The notes under the pieces were generated by a model, which searched no databases, was not told the DNA's origin, and saw nothing but the letters and a program-made list of their open reading frames with translations. A stretch of 64,000 bases of DNA, taken from NCBI GenBank assembly GCA_016710965.1, contig JADJTW010000003.1, positions 62,001 to 126,000 of the forward strand, read 5' to 3'. The stretch is from Flavobacteriales bacterium (GTDB lineage: Bacteria > Bacteroidota > Bacteroidia > Flavobacteriales_F > PHOS-HE28). Each line of letters opens with the position of its first letter. The stretch's first letter is position 1. This document shows, one piece after another, positions 40,673-50,102 of the stretch. The position numbers were made by a program, and so were the translations under genes.

Positions 40673-41755
40673 ATGGATACCGCACACCTCCCGTTCCTCG
40701 TGCTCGCGAGCTGCACCATCGGGCTCGTATCGGCGCAAACGCCCACGGCTATTACTTACAGCGGCGTACAGGCATTGGATGAATTGAACATCCCTGCCAG
40801 CGCGGATGCCTATCCGTGGATCAGTGCCGATGGCCTCCGCCTCTACTTCACCCAAGAGACTGCGGATGACGACCGGTTGATGCTGGCTACGCGCACGAGC
40901 ACGGGCGATCCATTCGGCTCGGCAACGCAAGTCTTGCCCAATGAGCCCATCGAGCAGGTGAGCGGTTCGCTCAGCAGCGATGAGCTCACCCTTTGGTTCA
41001 CCAGCGGCACCAATGTGCGCAAGGCCGTGCGTGCCTCCACCGCCTCTCCCTTCGGCAGCTCGGTGCAGATCGCGCTCGTGGGCATCACCGGAGCTGTGAA
41101 GAGCCCGACGCTAACGCCTGACGAGCAGCAGATGGTCCTCTACAATTCGGGCAACGTCATGCTGCAGAAGACCGGTTCCTACGAGTACATGTTGGTCAAC
41201 GCAGTGCTCACCGGTGCCGCCAACACAGGGCCCATGAAAATGAGCAATGACGGGCTTTCGGTCTGGTTCAGTGCCGAATACAATGGCGTGCGCATCCCGC
41301 ACAGAATGTCGCGCGCCGCATTGTCCGACGACTTCTCCGGGCTGGAGTATTTCGCCGGTGCGGAGTTCGCTTCAGGATACAGCTGGATCCAACCGCACTT
41401 GACACCGGATGGCAATATTCTCGTAGGCACCCGTAGCAGCAGCGGCACCTGGCAGGGCAATGACCTGTTCCGTGCGCAAGGCGATGGCAATACGGCCATT
41501 GCGGAATCATGGCTGCCGTCGCCCTTGGTCTTCCCCAACCCTGCGCGTGATCGGCTGCATGTGCGCCTGCCGGAAGGCTGGTCGGCGGCCGATGCGCAGC
41601 TTATTGACGCCAGAGGCCGAGTATGCGCGCACCATCGCCTGGCTGCCGGTGCTTCTGGCGAGATCCTCATCCCGGCCTTGCCTGCTGGCGTGTATTCCAT
41701 CCTGCTGCGCCACGGCACGGACCGGTTGAGCGAGCGTGTGGTGATTGAAGAGTAG
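40673..41755 (+). CDS. Secreted WD40-like (PD40) protein with T9SS sorting domain
   Basis: 360 aa: signal peptide MDTAHLPFLVLASCTIGLVSAQ, several PD40-type beta-propeller repeats (YPWISADGLRLYFTQETADD, SGSLSSDELTLWFTSGTN, SPTLTPDEQQMVLYNSGN, PHLTPDGNILVGTRSSSG) and a C-terminal type A sorting domain (SPLVFPNPARDRLHVRL ... LPAGVYSILL). No enzymatic motif. Likely exported by T9SS and held at the surface; ligand unknown. The upstream box at 40661 predicts a leaderless mRNA. Confidence 0.85.
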   Translation: MDTAHLPFLVLASCTIGLVSAQTPTAITYSGVQALDELNIPASADAYPWISADGLRLYFTQETADDDRLMLATRTSTGDPFGSATQVLPNEPIEQVSGSLSSDELTLWFTSGTNVRKAVRASTASPFGSSVQIALVGITGAVKSPTLTPDEQQMVLYNSGNVMLQKTGSYEYMLVNAVLTGAANTGPMKMSNDGLSVWFSAEYNGVRIPHRMSRAALSDDFSGLEYFAGAEFASGYSWIQPHLTPDGNILVGTRSSSGTWQGNDLFRAQGDGNTAIAESWLPSPLVFPNPARDRLHVRLPEGWSAADAQLIDARGRVCAHHRLAAGASGEILIPALPAGVYSILLRHGTDRLSERVVIEE

Positions 41756-41828
41756 CGGCCTGCGCCGAAGCACGTTATTCCCGTTGATGGGGCGTTCGGT
41801 TCGTTACCGAAGGAAATCTCAACCGGGA

Positions 41829-41836
41829 TACATTGG
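41829..41836 (+). promoter_or_regulatory. TACATTGG -7 box of the S41 protease gene
   Basis: TACATTGG 19 nt before the GTG at 41856. It decides for this GTG start over the frame beginning further upstream. Confidence 0.5.
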
Positions 41837-41855
41837 CACCCCAACCCACCTTCAC

Positions 41856-44800
41856 GTGAACCTCTCCCTTCGTTCGCTCGTCCTCGTTCCCCTCCCCTTC
41901 GCACTGTTCGCACAGGAAACAGCGCAACCGCCGCTGTGGCTCCGCGGTTCTGCCATCAGTCCCGATGGGCAGACCATTGCCTTCTGCTACAACGGCGATA
42001 TCTGGCGGGTGCCTTCGATCGGCGGCGATGCGGTGCCGCTGACCTTCAATGAAGCCTTCGACTACGCGCCGGTATGGAGCCACGACGGCAAGCAGATCGC
42101 GTTCGCCAGCATCCGATACGGCAACGCCGATGTGTTCGTGATGCCAGCTAATGGCGGCACGCCCATCCGGCTCACGTATGACAGCAGCGGCGAGGTGCCT
42201 AGCGATTTCACGGCCGACAACAGCAGCGTCATCTTCTATGGCGGTCGTCAGGATGATGTGAAGCACCAGCAATTCCCTGTGGGCGGCCTTGGCGAACTGT
42301 ACACCGTGCCGGCCAAGGGCGGACGGCCCATGCAGGTGAGCACAGTGGCCATGCAGAATGCACGGTACAACGCGGAAGGCACCCTCATCGCCTACCACGA
42401 CCGCAAGGGCTACGAGGACAACTGGCGCAAGCACCACACCAGCAGCGTCACCCGCGACATATGGACGTTCAACCCGGCCACCAAAGAGTACAAGCAGCTC
42501 ACGAGCTTCACAGGCGAGGATCGCAACCCGATCTTCACCAAGGACGGCAGGACCATCTACTACCTCACGGAAGAGAGCGGCTCCTTCAACATCCACAAGA
42601 TGCCCGTAACGGGCGGTGCGAGCACGCCGGTGAGCCGCTTCACCGATCATCCTGTGCGCTACCTGAGCATGAGCGATGGCGGTGTGCTTTGCTTCAGTTA
42701 CCGTGGCGAATTGTACACGATGACCGATGGCAGCGAACCGAAGAAGGTGGCCCTCCGCATCAACACCGATGGCCGGTACAACCCCGAGCGTACGATCAAC
42801 GTGAGCACCGCCGACGAGTACGAAGTGAGCAGCAACGGCAAGGAGGTGGCGTTCATCCATCGCGGAGAGGTCTTCGTGACCTCTGTAGCCGAGGGCACTA
42901 CGCGGCGCGTGACGAACACCCCCGAGCAGGAGCGCAACGTGAGCTTCAGCCCCGATGGACGCACGCTGCTGTACGCCAGCGAACGCGGACAGAGCTGGGA
43001 CCTCTATGCCACCACCATCGTGCGCAAGGAGGAGAAGTACTTCTTCAACGCCACGGTGCTGAAGGAAGAACCGCTGCTGACCACGCCCGCAGAGGAATTC
43101 CAGTGCGCCTATTCGCCCGACGGCAAGGAAGTGGCCTACCTGGAGGAGCGCACCACCCTGAAAGTGCTCAACCTAGCCACGAAACAAACGCGCACCGTGA
43201 TGCCCGGCGACAAGAACTACAGCTACGCCGACGGAGACCAGTGGTACCAGTGGAGCCCGGACAGCAAATGGTTCGTCGTTTCCTTCCTGCATGGCAAGCA
43301 GTGGATCCCGCAGGTGGGCATCGTCAGCGCCGAAGGCGGCAAGGAGATCAACGACCTCACACGGAGCGGCTACGGCGGGAACAATCCCACCTGGGCCATG
43401 GGCGGCAAGGCCATCGTGTACTTCAGCGATCGCGATGGGCAGAAGAACCACGCCAGCTGGGGAGGCGAAAGCGATGCCTACGCCATCTTCCTCACGCAGG
43501 AGGCTTATGACAAGTTCAAGATGACGAAAGAAGAAGCCGCCCTGGCCAAGGAAGAAGAAGAGAAGAAGGACGGCGACGAAGGTGAGAAGAGCGAGAAGGA
43601 GAAGAAGGACAAGGAGGCGAAAAAGGCGAAGGAAGAGAAGGACAAGAAAGTGGAGCCGGTCGTGATCGAACTCGCCGGGATCATGGACCGGAAGGTGCGA
43701 CTGACGCCCAATTCCAGTGCGCTCAGCGGTGCGGTGCTCAGCAACGATGGCGAGAAGGTCTGGTACCTGGCCGCCTTCGAGAAGGGCTTCGACCTATGGC
43801 AGTACGAGATACGCACGCGCGAGACGAAGATCCTGAACAAGATGGGCGAAGGCTTTGCCGGTGGGCTCTCCCTGGCCAAGGACGGCAAGAACCTCTTCTA
43901 CCTGAGCAACGGCGGTATCAGCCGTTACGATACCGAGAAGAACGAGAACAAGGGCGTTGGCATCGCAGGCGACATGCTGCTGAACGAGAGCGCTGAACGC
44001 GCCTACCTCTTCGAGCACGTGTGGCGGCAGGTGAAGAAGAAGTTCTACCGCGTGGACCTGCAGGGCGTTGATTGGGACAAGTACAAGGCTGAGTACCAGC
44101 GGTACCTGCCCTACATCAACAACAACTTCGACCTGGCGGAGATGTTCAGCGAGATGCTCGGCGAACTCAATGCCTCGCATACCGGCAGCGGATACCGCCC
44201 CTCACTTCCCAATGCCGACGAGACCGCGAGCCTGGGCTTGCTCTTCACCTACGATGCCGGACCAGGCCTGCGCATCGCCGAAGTGCTCGAGCGCAGCCCC
44301 GTGATCCAGAAGGGATCCAAGATCAAGGCCGGCCACGTGATAGAGAAGATCGACGGCCAGGCCATCGCTGCGGATATGGATCCCAGCCGCCTGCTGAACC
44401 GAAAAGCAGGCAAGCCCACGCTCCTGTCGCTGTTCGACCCCAAGACCAACGCCCGCTGGGAGGAAACAGTGAAGCCCGTTGATGGCGGAGGCGAATACGA
44501 TATGCTTTACCATCGTTGGGTGGAACGTTGTAGGCATATCGTGGATAGTCTCAGCGGCGGCAAGCTCGGCTATGTGCATGTGCAAGGAATGGACGATGAG
44601 AGCTTCCGCACCGTGTACGAGGAGGCACTTGGCCGCTACCACGACAAGGAAGGCCTCGTCGTGGATACGCGCTTCAACGGCGGCGGATGGCTGCACGACG
44701 ACCTGGCCACCTTCCTCGGCGGCAAGACCTACCTGCGCATGGAGCCGCGCGGACAAGACCTTGGCACCGAGCCGCAGTTCAAGTACCAGCGCAAGAGCTG

Positions 44801-45104
44801 CGTAGTCATGAGCGAGAGCAACTACAGCGATGCGCACATGTTCCCAGTGACGTATCGTGCCCTTGGAGTGGGCAAGCTCGTGGGCATGCCGGTGCCGGGC
44901 ACCGCAACGGCGGTGTGGTGGGAAGGCTTGCAGAACGGCATGTACTTCGGCATTCCGCAGGTAGGCATGATCGACAACAAAGGCGAGTACCTGGAGAACC
45001 AGCAGTTGGAACCCGATGTGCGCCAACCGCTGGATCCCGGCGTGGTGAGCCAGGGCCGCGATCAACAGCTTGAAGCCGCCGTAAAGTTGTTGCTGGAGAA
45101 GTAG
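41856..45104 (+). CDS. Exported tricorn-like S41 protease (1082 aa)
   Basis: Signal peptide NLSLRSLVLVPLPFALFAQ, two blocks of PD40/beta-propeller repeats (ISPDGQTIAFCYNGDIWRVP, PVWSHDGKQIAFASIRYG, SFSPDGRTLLYASERG), a highly charged Lys/Glu insertion (about residues 556-605), the tricorn core, a PDZ domain (GLRIAEVLERSPVIQKGSKI) and the S41 catalytic domain. The His is seen in LNASHTGSGY and the nucleophile in SESNYSDAHMFP. It probably degrades peptides in the periplasm. Start is GTG 41856. The charged insertion is unusual but in frame. Confidence 0.92.
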   Translation: MNLSLRSLVLVPLPFALFAQETAQPPLWLRGSAISPDGQTIAFCYNGDIWRVPSIGGDAVPLTFNEAFDYAPVWSHDGKQIAFASIRYGNADVFVMPANGGTPIRLTYDSSGEVPSDFTADNSSVIFYGGRQDDVKHQQFPVGGLGELYTVPAKGGRPMQVSTVAMQNARYNAEGTLIAYHDRKGYEDNWRKHHTSSVTRDIWTFNPATKEYKQLTSFTGEDRNPIFTKDGRTIYYLTEESGSFNIHKMPVTGGASTPVSRFTDHPVRYLSMSDGGVLCFSYRGELYTMTDGSEPKKVALRINTDGRYNPERTINVSTADEYEVSSNGKEVAFIHRGEVFVTSVAEGTTRRVTNTPEQERNVSFSPDGRTLLYASERGQSWDLYATTIVRKEEKYFFNATVLKEEPLLTTPAEEFQCAYSPDGKEVAYLEERTTLKVLNLATKQTRTVMPGDKNYSYADGDQWYQWSPDSKWFVVSFLHGKQWIPQVGIVSAEGGKEINDLTRSGYGGNNPTWAMGGKAIVYFSDRDGQKNHASWGGESDAYAIFLTQEAYDKFKMTKEEAALAKEEEEKKDGDEGEKSEKEKKDKEAKKAKEEKDKKVEPVVIELAGIMDRKVRLTPNSSALSGAVLSNDGEKVWYLAAFEKGFDLWQYEIRTRETKILNKMGEGFAGGLSLAKDGKNLFYLSNGGISRYDTEKNENKGVGIAGDMLLNESAERAYLFEHVWRQVKKKFYRVDLQGVDWDKYKAEYQRYLPYINNNFDLAEMFSEMLGELNASHTGSGYRPSLPNADETASLGLLFTYDAGPGLRIAEVLERSPVIQKGSKIKAGHVIEKIDGQAIAADMDPSRLLNRKAGKPTLLSLFDPKTNARWEETVKPVDGGGEYDMLYHRWVERCRHIVDSLSGGKLGYVHVQGMDDESFRTVYEEALGRYHDKEGLVVDTRFNGGGWLHDDLATFLGGKTYLRMEPRGQDLGTEPQFKYQRKSCVVMSESNYSDAHMFPVTYRALGVGKLVGMPVPGTATAVWWEGLQNGMYFGIPQVGMIDNKGEYLENQQLEPDVRQPLDPGVVSQGRDQQLEAAVKLLLEK

Positions 45105-45113
45105 TCGTCGGCC

Positions 45114-45446
45114 ATGGACAGCGCGTCAGCACGGGAACTGGTCCTGGGTCTTCCCGGCATCTCTGAGCACGACCACTTCGGCAAGGGAGCTTATCGCGCT
45201 ACCACGGCGAAGGGCAAGCCCAGCAGGATCTTCATGACCCTCTGGGTAGAGGAGCATCGCGCGGTCTTCATGCTCACGGTGGAGAAGCAGGCTGAGTTGC
45301 ATGCACGCCATCCGCAGGTGTTCTTTCCTGTGCCCAACAAGTGGGGCGAGGGGGGTGCCACCTTCGTGGAATTGAAGAAGGCTCCGGAGAAGCTGTTCCG
45401 TGAAGTGCTGCGCATGGCAATGGAGAACGCAGGCGCCCAGCTCTGA
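45114..45446 (+). CDS. MmcQ/YjbR-family protein
   Basis: 110-aa cytosolic protein of the YjbR family (double-wing DNA-binding-like fold). Visible features are ARELVLGLPGISEHDHFGKG, FMTLWVEEHRAVFMLTVEKQ, HPQVFFPVPNKWGEGGATFV and the helical end LFREVLRMAMENA. Family function is not established. It begins 9 nt after the S41 protease stop, probably cotranscribed. Confidence 0.88.
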   Translation: MDSASARELVLGLPGISEHDHFGKGAYRATTAKGKPSRIFMTLWVEEHRAVFMLTVEKQAELHARHPQVFFPVPNKWGEGGATFVELKKAPEKLFREVLRMAMENAGAQL

Positions 45447-45482
45447 GCACGCGTGCATCGCGACTCTTCCGAATCTCCGTGC

Positions 45483-45490
45483 TAGGTTCG
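45483..45490 (+). promoter_or_regulatory. TAGGTTCG -7 box
   Basis: TAnnTTCG variant 30 nt before the ATG at 45521. It argues against the GTG at 45479, which would overlap the box. Confidence 0.45.
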
Positions 45491-45520
45491 TCGCGGCGAT
45501 CGTCAAACGGTGGCCCATGC

Positions 45521-47194
45521 ATGACTGCACTGCTCCGTTGCCTCATTGCGCTGATGCTGCTGGTGAGCCTTGGACTGGCGAGCGCCATTGTCGCTCGGTG
45601 GAATGAAGGTGCTTCGAGCTGGGCGATCCTGATGCTGCTCTGTGCGTTGCCGCTGGCGTTCGCATCGCTCAGACAAGCGCGCTGGCTGGAGCTGGCTGCG
45701 ACTGCGGCTGCGCTCCTTGGACTTGTCGTGCTGCTGATCTGGACGCGATCGAATGCGAACTGGCGAGTACACGTGACCATCGATCGGCCGGGTGATGAGG
45801 TCGTGCTACATAACGAACAAGGCTTTCTGGCACCGGCGACCGCTCCTGCGAGTGTTCCCGTACCTGCGATCAACGATGTATGGCGCATCCTGGAACCTGA
45901 CAGTACGCCGTGCCGGGTGCGCTGGACCAACGGATCAGAACAACTGGAGGTCCGAGCGACGCTCGCCGCATTCTTCCGCATACGGCCCATGCACGGTTCG
46001 GGCGAGCGTCCAATGCTCATGCTGTCGCTCTGGGCGCTGTGCGGAGCATTGCTCTTGATATGGTTGCGGCGCTTTGTATTGCAATGGCCACCGCGTGGGG
46101 CGATCCTCCGATCGTCCTCTTCGATCGCCATGGTGTTCGTTGGCGGTGTGATTGTCGCCAGTGCCATATCGCCGCCATGGCAGTGGCTGAACAACGAGTT
46201 CCTCTCGCGCCCGGACGACTGGTTGTGCTATGAAGGCGGCTCGCGTGCCATGCTCAACGGCAACATCTTCCTCATGCCGCCACCCGGTGGAGTTGAATTA
46301 TGGAGCCTCCTCTACACACCCGTCGTGGCGTTGCTGCATGTGCTCCTGGGCCCCTCAACGGGCCCGCTGTACATCGTTCAATTCGCCGCGTACCTGTTGC
46401 TTGTGCCGCTCTTCATGCGCCTTGCGCCCGACGACCGCAGGTGGCGAGCGCTGGCTGCCACCGCTGCGCTGCTTTTCGTGCTCATCGACATCAACCTTCA
46501 CTACGCGTGGCGCCTCCTGAGCGATGTGTTGCCGCTCCTGGGCATGGTCGGTCTCTTCATCGGCCTACGCGAACGCTGGCAAGCGTGGTCCATCGGCCTG
46601 CTCTGCGGCGTGCTCTATCTCACCAGGTTGGAGCTCATCGCTCTGGGACCGCTCGTCTTTGCTTTCTTCATGCTGAAGGATCGGACACGGCGGGACCGGC
46701 AACGTTTCCTCACCGCCTACTTTGCCATTGCGCTCTTGTACTTCATTCGGTGGTGGCTCATCTACGGGAACATCCGCCCGTTCCCGATCGCCATGGAAGG
46801 CACCGGGCACCTGCATGCCGATGCAACTCTCTCTCTCGAACATATCACGCTCATGTTCCGCGCGCTTCTCGGAGACTACGCCTCCATCAATCCCGACTTG
46901 CGCATGCGCTGGCATTGGCTCCCGATCCATGCGCTGTTCATTACGAGCATTGTTCTCGCCCTGCTTAATCGCCGATTCGATCGTATGCTCCTCTTCGCAC
47001 TCGCCCTGTTCGGGTACTTGTTCGCCACCCGGCTTCTATCGCCAAGTGTGGGCATCTACGGCCACCGCCATTCGCTAGCGCTCATCGCCCTGGAACTGGT
47101 CTTCATCGTCCTCGTCGTCGATCGCCATCGCCGAGGGCCTACATTCGCCGCGCAACCGAGCGACCGAGCCCATTCTCGCTATGCGCGGCTGTAA
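45521..47194 (+). CDS. Polytopic membrane protein, possibly GT-C-type glycosyltransferase
   Basis: 557 aa with about 10-12 hydrophobic segments (for example LIALMLLVSLGLASAIVA, LMLSLWALCGALLLIWL, VPLFMRLAPDDRRWRALAAT). An extracytoplasmic loop with NNEFLSRPDDWLCYEGGSRA follows the fourth segment; acidic loop residues of this kind fit the GT-C/PMT-like membrane glycosyltransferases of lipid-linked sugars, but no diagnostic motif proves it. I start at ATG 45521. Its 3' end abuts the desaturase gene, which may be partly cotranscribed. Confidence 0.65.
   Translation: MTALLRCLIALMLLVSLGLASAIVARWNEGASSWAILMLLCALPLAFASLRQARWLELAATAAALLGLVVLLIWTRSNANWRVHVTIDRPGDEVVLHNEQGFLAPATAPASVPVPAINDVWRILEPDSTPCRVRWTNGSEQLEVRATLAAFFRIRPMHGSGERPMLMLSLWALCGALLLIWLRRFVLQWPPRGAILRSSSSIAMVFVGGVIVASAISPPWQWLNNEFLSRPDDWLCYEGGSRAMLNGNIFLMPPPGGVELWSLLYTPVVALLHVLLGPSTGPLYIVQFAAYLLLVPLFMRLAPDDRRWRALAATAALLFVLIDINLHYAWRLLSDVLPLLGMVGLFIGLRERWQAWSIGLLCGVLYLTRLELIALGPLVFAFFMLKDRTRRDRQRFLTAYFAIALLYFIRWWLIYGNIRPFPIAMEGTGHLHADATLSLEHITLMFRALLGDYASINPDLRMRWHWLPIHALFITSIVLALLNRRFDRMLLFALALFGYLFATRLLSPSVGIYGHRHSLALIALELVFIVLVVDRHRRGPTFAAQPSDRAHSRYARL
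47140..47147 (+). promoter_or_regulatory. TACATTCG -7 box of the desaturase
   Basis: TACATTCG inside the 3' end of the membrane-protein gene, 48 nt before the desaturase ATG at 47196 (33 nt before an alternative ATG at 47181). Confidence 0.5.
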
Positions 47195-47195
47195 T

Positions 47196-48302
47196 ATGGG
47201 CAAGAAAGGCCAGATCAAGTTCATTCCGCGCGAACGAAGCGCCTTCCACGCCACCCTTCGCACCCGGGTAGACGAGTATTTCAAGGAGACCGGGTTGAGC
47301 CGCAATGCCAACGGGACGCTGGTGATCAAGGCAGTTGTCCTGATCGCGATGTACCTGCTCCCTTTCGTGGCCATGCTTCTGTGGCCGCCTGCACCAGTAC
47401 TGGCATGGGCGCTTTGGTTCGTGATGGGCCTTGGGCTGGCGGGCATCGGCATGAGCGTGATGCACGACGCCAACCACGGGGCCTTCAGCCGGAGCGAGCG
47501 CGTGAACTGGTGGCTGGGGCATACACTGAACCTATGCGGCGGCAGTACGCACAACTGGAAATTGCAGCACAACATCCTGCACCACACCTACACGAACATC
47601 ACCCACATCGACGAGGATATCGAGGACCGCTTGGTGCTGAAGTTCTCACCGCATACCGGGCGTCGGTGGTACCACCGGTTCCAGTGGATCTATGCAACGT
47701 TGTTCTACGGTCTGCTCACGCTTTACTGGGTCGTGGCCAAGGACTTCGTGCAATTCCTCCAGTTCACCAAGGATGGAGTGGATACCAGTTCGAGGAATGA
47801 ACGTCGCTCGGCGCTGCTGCGCATCGGTCTGATGAAGCTTGCCTACTTCGCCGTGATCATAGGCCTTCCACTGGCGCTGGGCCTGCCCTGGCTGCAAGTG
47901 GCGATCGGTTTCCTGATCATGCACTTCACGGCCGGCATCATCCTCACGGTGGTGTTCCAGCTCGCGCATACCGTTGAGGGAACCACCCATCCGCTGCCCA
48001 ACGCGGAAGGGGTGATAGACAACGACTGGGCCATCCATCAAGTGGAGACCACGGTCGATTTCTGCCCAGGGAACGGGTTCGTCAACTGGTACGTGGGTGG
48101 CTTGAACTACCAGATCGAGCATCATCTCTTCCCGCGCGTGGCGCACGTGCACTACCCCGCGCTCGCTCTCATCGTGCAGCGCACCGCCGAGGAATTCGGG
48201 ATCACCTACCGTGTGAACCTCACCTTGTGGAGCGCATTGCGGTCCCACTACGCAACGCTGGCGAAGCTGGGCCTCCCCAACGCGAACGAAGCCATCGCGT
48301 AA
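47196..48302 (+). CDS. Membrane fatty-acid desaturase
   Basis: 368 aa di-iron desaturase introducing double bonds into acyl chains in the inner membrane. The three histidine boxes are HDANH (90-94), HNILHH (125-130) and QIEHHLFP near residue 298; the Gln in place of the first His of box 3 is typical of the front-end/linoleoyl-CoA branch. Four hydrophobic segments (VVLIAMYLLPFVAMLLW, LAWALWFVMGLGLAGIG, LAYFAVIIGLPLALGL, FLIMHFTAGIILTVV) fit the family. ATG 47196 is preferred over 47181. Ends 7 bp from the convergent LysM gene. Confidence 0.93.
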   Translation: MGKKGQIKFIPRERSAFHATLRTRVDEYFKETGLSRNANGTLVIKAVVLIAMYLLPFVAMLLWPPAPVLAWALWFVMGLGLAGIGMSVMHDANHGAFSRSERVNWWLGHTLNLCGGSTHNWKLQHNILHHTYTNITHIDEDIEDRLVLKFSPHTGRRWYHRFQWIYATLFYGLLTLYWVVAKDFVQFLQFTKDGVDTSSRNERRSALLRIGLMKLAYFAVIIGLPLALGLPWLQVAIGFLIMHFTAGIILTVVFQLAHTVEGTTHPLPNAEGVIDNDWAIHQVETTVDFCPGNGFVNWYVGGLNYQIEHHLFPRVAHVHYPALALIVQRTAEEFGITYRVNLTLWSALRSHYATLAKLGLPNANEAIA

Positions 48303-48309
48303 GCGTGCG

Positions 48310-50073
48310 CTAAGGAGCGACGACCAGTTGCAGGTCCTTGTGCTGGAGCATGATCGCATGCTCGTTCCTGAATCCGTTCTCGGGGCCCGTACGTCCCATG
48401 CGGAATCCCATGTGCAGCGGCTGCGCGCGCATTTCGCCGAAGTGCGCATCGAATGCAGGACCGTGCTCGAGCAGGGCGCTGAGGTAATAGAAGCTCACAT
48501 CGAATCCGAGCAACGCGTACTCGTCCACATCGGTGCGGAACCGTTCGCGGAAGCGGCGTGTGAAAGAGGCGATGCGCGGATCGGTGGGGTCGGCAAAGCT
48601 GCCCGAGGCGAAGAGGAATCCAAGTGCGCTGAGGTCGTCTGCAGCCAGCGGGTCCATGCTCAACCAGCTTTCCATGCCTACGAGGGCGATGCGGAACTTC
48701 TCCGCTTGCGGCTTCAGGCGCGTGACCAGTGCAGCAGTGAATTCAACGTCCTCGCTGGGCGCCACGATCACGTTCAGTCGTCCCTTGTCCAGTCTCGCGA
48801 TCAGGTCGCCGATATCACGGCGCCCTGCCTTCACCACCATAACGCTATCACGGAATCGGCCGGCTCGACCTGCCAGCGCATCATTGATCGTGATGAGCAT
48901 CTGGTCTTGGATCTCCTTATCGCCAGCGATATCGGGCCGAACGAGCAGGATGTTGTCCGCGGCATGTCGCATGGCCACATAGCGCGCGGTATGCTTCACG
49001 AGGTCGCTGCGCGAAGGCGACGTCTTGCTCACGTGCGGATGGCCGAGGATCACCTTGTTCGATTGGGGCACGGGGCACACGATATGGGCGTGGCTGTTGA
49101 CGCGTGCGACTTGCTCCACGGCCGACCGGTGGAATGGGCCGATGAAGAGGTCGATGCCGGATACTGCGGGATCCTTCAGCACCGCTGCCCATCGGCGTTG
49201 GTCATCGCCCAAATCCAGAACTGATATGTCGGCGTTGAGGCCCAGGCCCTTCATCGAGTCGATGGCCATGAGGGCACCTGCGTAGAACTGCGCGGCAATG
49301 CGTGTGGCGCCATAGAACTGCGGTCCGTTCGGCGCTGTCCCGGTGGCAGCCAGCGTGCTGTCATTGCGATCAATGCTGAAGGGCAGGAGCAGTCCCACCT
49401 GATAGCGTTGATGCGGAACAAGAGGCACTTGCCGCTCGATCGGCTCGGATGCGTCTCCTCCTTGAGGAACTCGAATGGTCATTCCAGCTTTCAGGCCTTC
49501 GGGCAGGCCGCCGTTGAGCGCTGTGATCTCCGACGGTTCCACACCGTATCGCTGGCCCAATGAGAACAGCGTTTCGCCCAGCTGCACCACATGGTCGATG
49601 ACCGGAGTACTGTCGGCAGGCCGCAACAGATCATTGTTCACCCCGGCGATCTTGCTTACCCGTATGATCACTTCCATGCCCTCCTTCAGCCCGCCGGTGA
49701 GCGAGGGATTCCGGGCGATGAGATCGTTGAGATCGACCTGATAGCGTTTGGCGATGCCGAAGAGCGTTTCCTTCTTCGCCACGCTGTGTAGAAGCTCACC
49801 ATCGCGAAGCAAAGTCGGCGCTGATCGCGCCTCCTTCTTCACGATCGCGCTCATGGGCACGAGCAGGCGCTGGCCTACTCGCAGCCCTTCACGCGACTCG
49901 GGGTTCGCTGTCACCAGGGCATCCACCGGAACGGCATGCACGCGGGCAATGGCATAGAGCGTTTGCCCGGCTTCGACGATATGCACGAGGTGCTTCTCGC
50001 CGTTGACATGCACAACCTCCTGGGCCTTGAGCAATGCGGGCAGGACCAGGAGAAGCAGAAGCACACGACGCAT
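48310..50073 (-). CDS. LysM-repeat protein with periplasmic-binding-like domain
   Basis: 587 aa: signal peptide MRRVLLLLLVLPALLKAQ, three LysM repeats (VHIVEAGQTLYAIARVHAVP, HSVAKKETLFGIAKRYQVDL, DHVVQLGETLFSLGQRYGVE) that bind peptidoglycan, then a C-terminal type I periplasmic-binding-like domain (about 245-587; YQVGLLLPFSIDRND, GIDLFIGPFHRSAVEQVARV) similar to LpoA or leucine-binding proteins. It probably senses or regulates cell-wall synthesis. It follows guaA by 29 nt on the same strand, an arrangement common in Bacteroidota. Confidence 0.87.
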   Translation of the reverse strand: MRRVLLLLLVLPALLKAQEVVHVNGEKHLVHIVEAGQTLYAIARVHAVPVDALVTANPESREGLRVGQRLLVPMSAIVKKEARSAPTLLRDGELLHSVAKKETLFGIAKRYQVDLNDLIARNPSLTGGLKEGMEVIIRVSKIAGVNNDLLRPADSTPVIDHVVQLGETLFSLGQRYGVEPSEITALNGGLPEGLKAGMTIRVPQGGDASEPIERQVPLVPHQRYQVGLLLPFSIDRNDSTLAATGTAPNGPQFYGATRIAAQFYAGALMAIDSMKGLGLNADISVLDLGDDQRRWAAVLKDPAVSGIDLFIGPFHRSAVEQVARVNSHAHIVCPVPQSNKVILGHPHVSKTSPSRSDLVKHTARYVAMRHAADNILLVRPDIAGDKEIQDQMLITINDALAGRAGRFRDSVMVVKAGRRDIGDLIARLDKGRLNVIVAPSEDVEFTAALVTRLKPQAEKFRIALVGMESWLSMDPLAADDLSALGFLFASGSFADPTDPRIASFTRRFRERFRTDVDEYALLGFDVSFYYLSALLEHGPAFDAHFGEMRAQPLHMGFRMGRTGPENGFRNEHAIMLQHKDLQLVVAP

Positions 50074-50102
50074 CCGCTTTGCATGGCTTGTAATGACGCG
50101 CT

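Noticed and set aside
41795..41811. TTCGGT/ACCGAA hairpin before the S41 protease gene as terminator
   Set aside because: Only a 6-bp stem without a T tract; could be chance.
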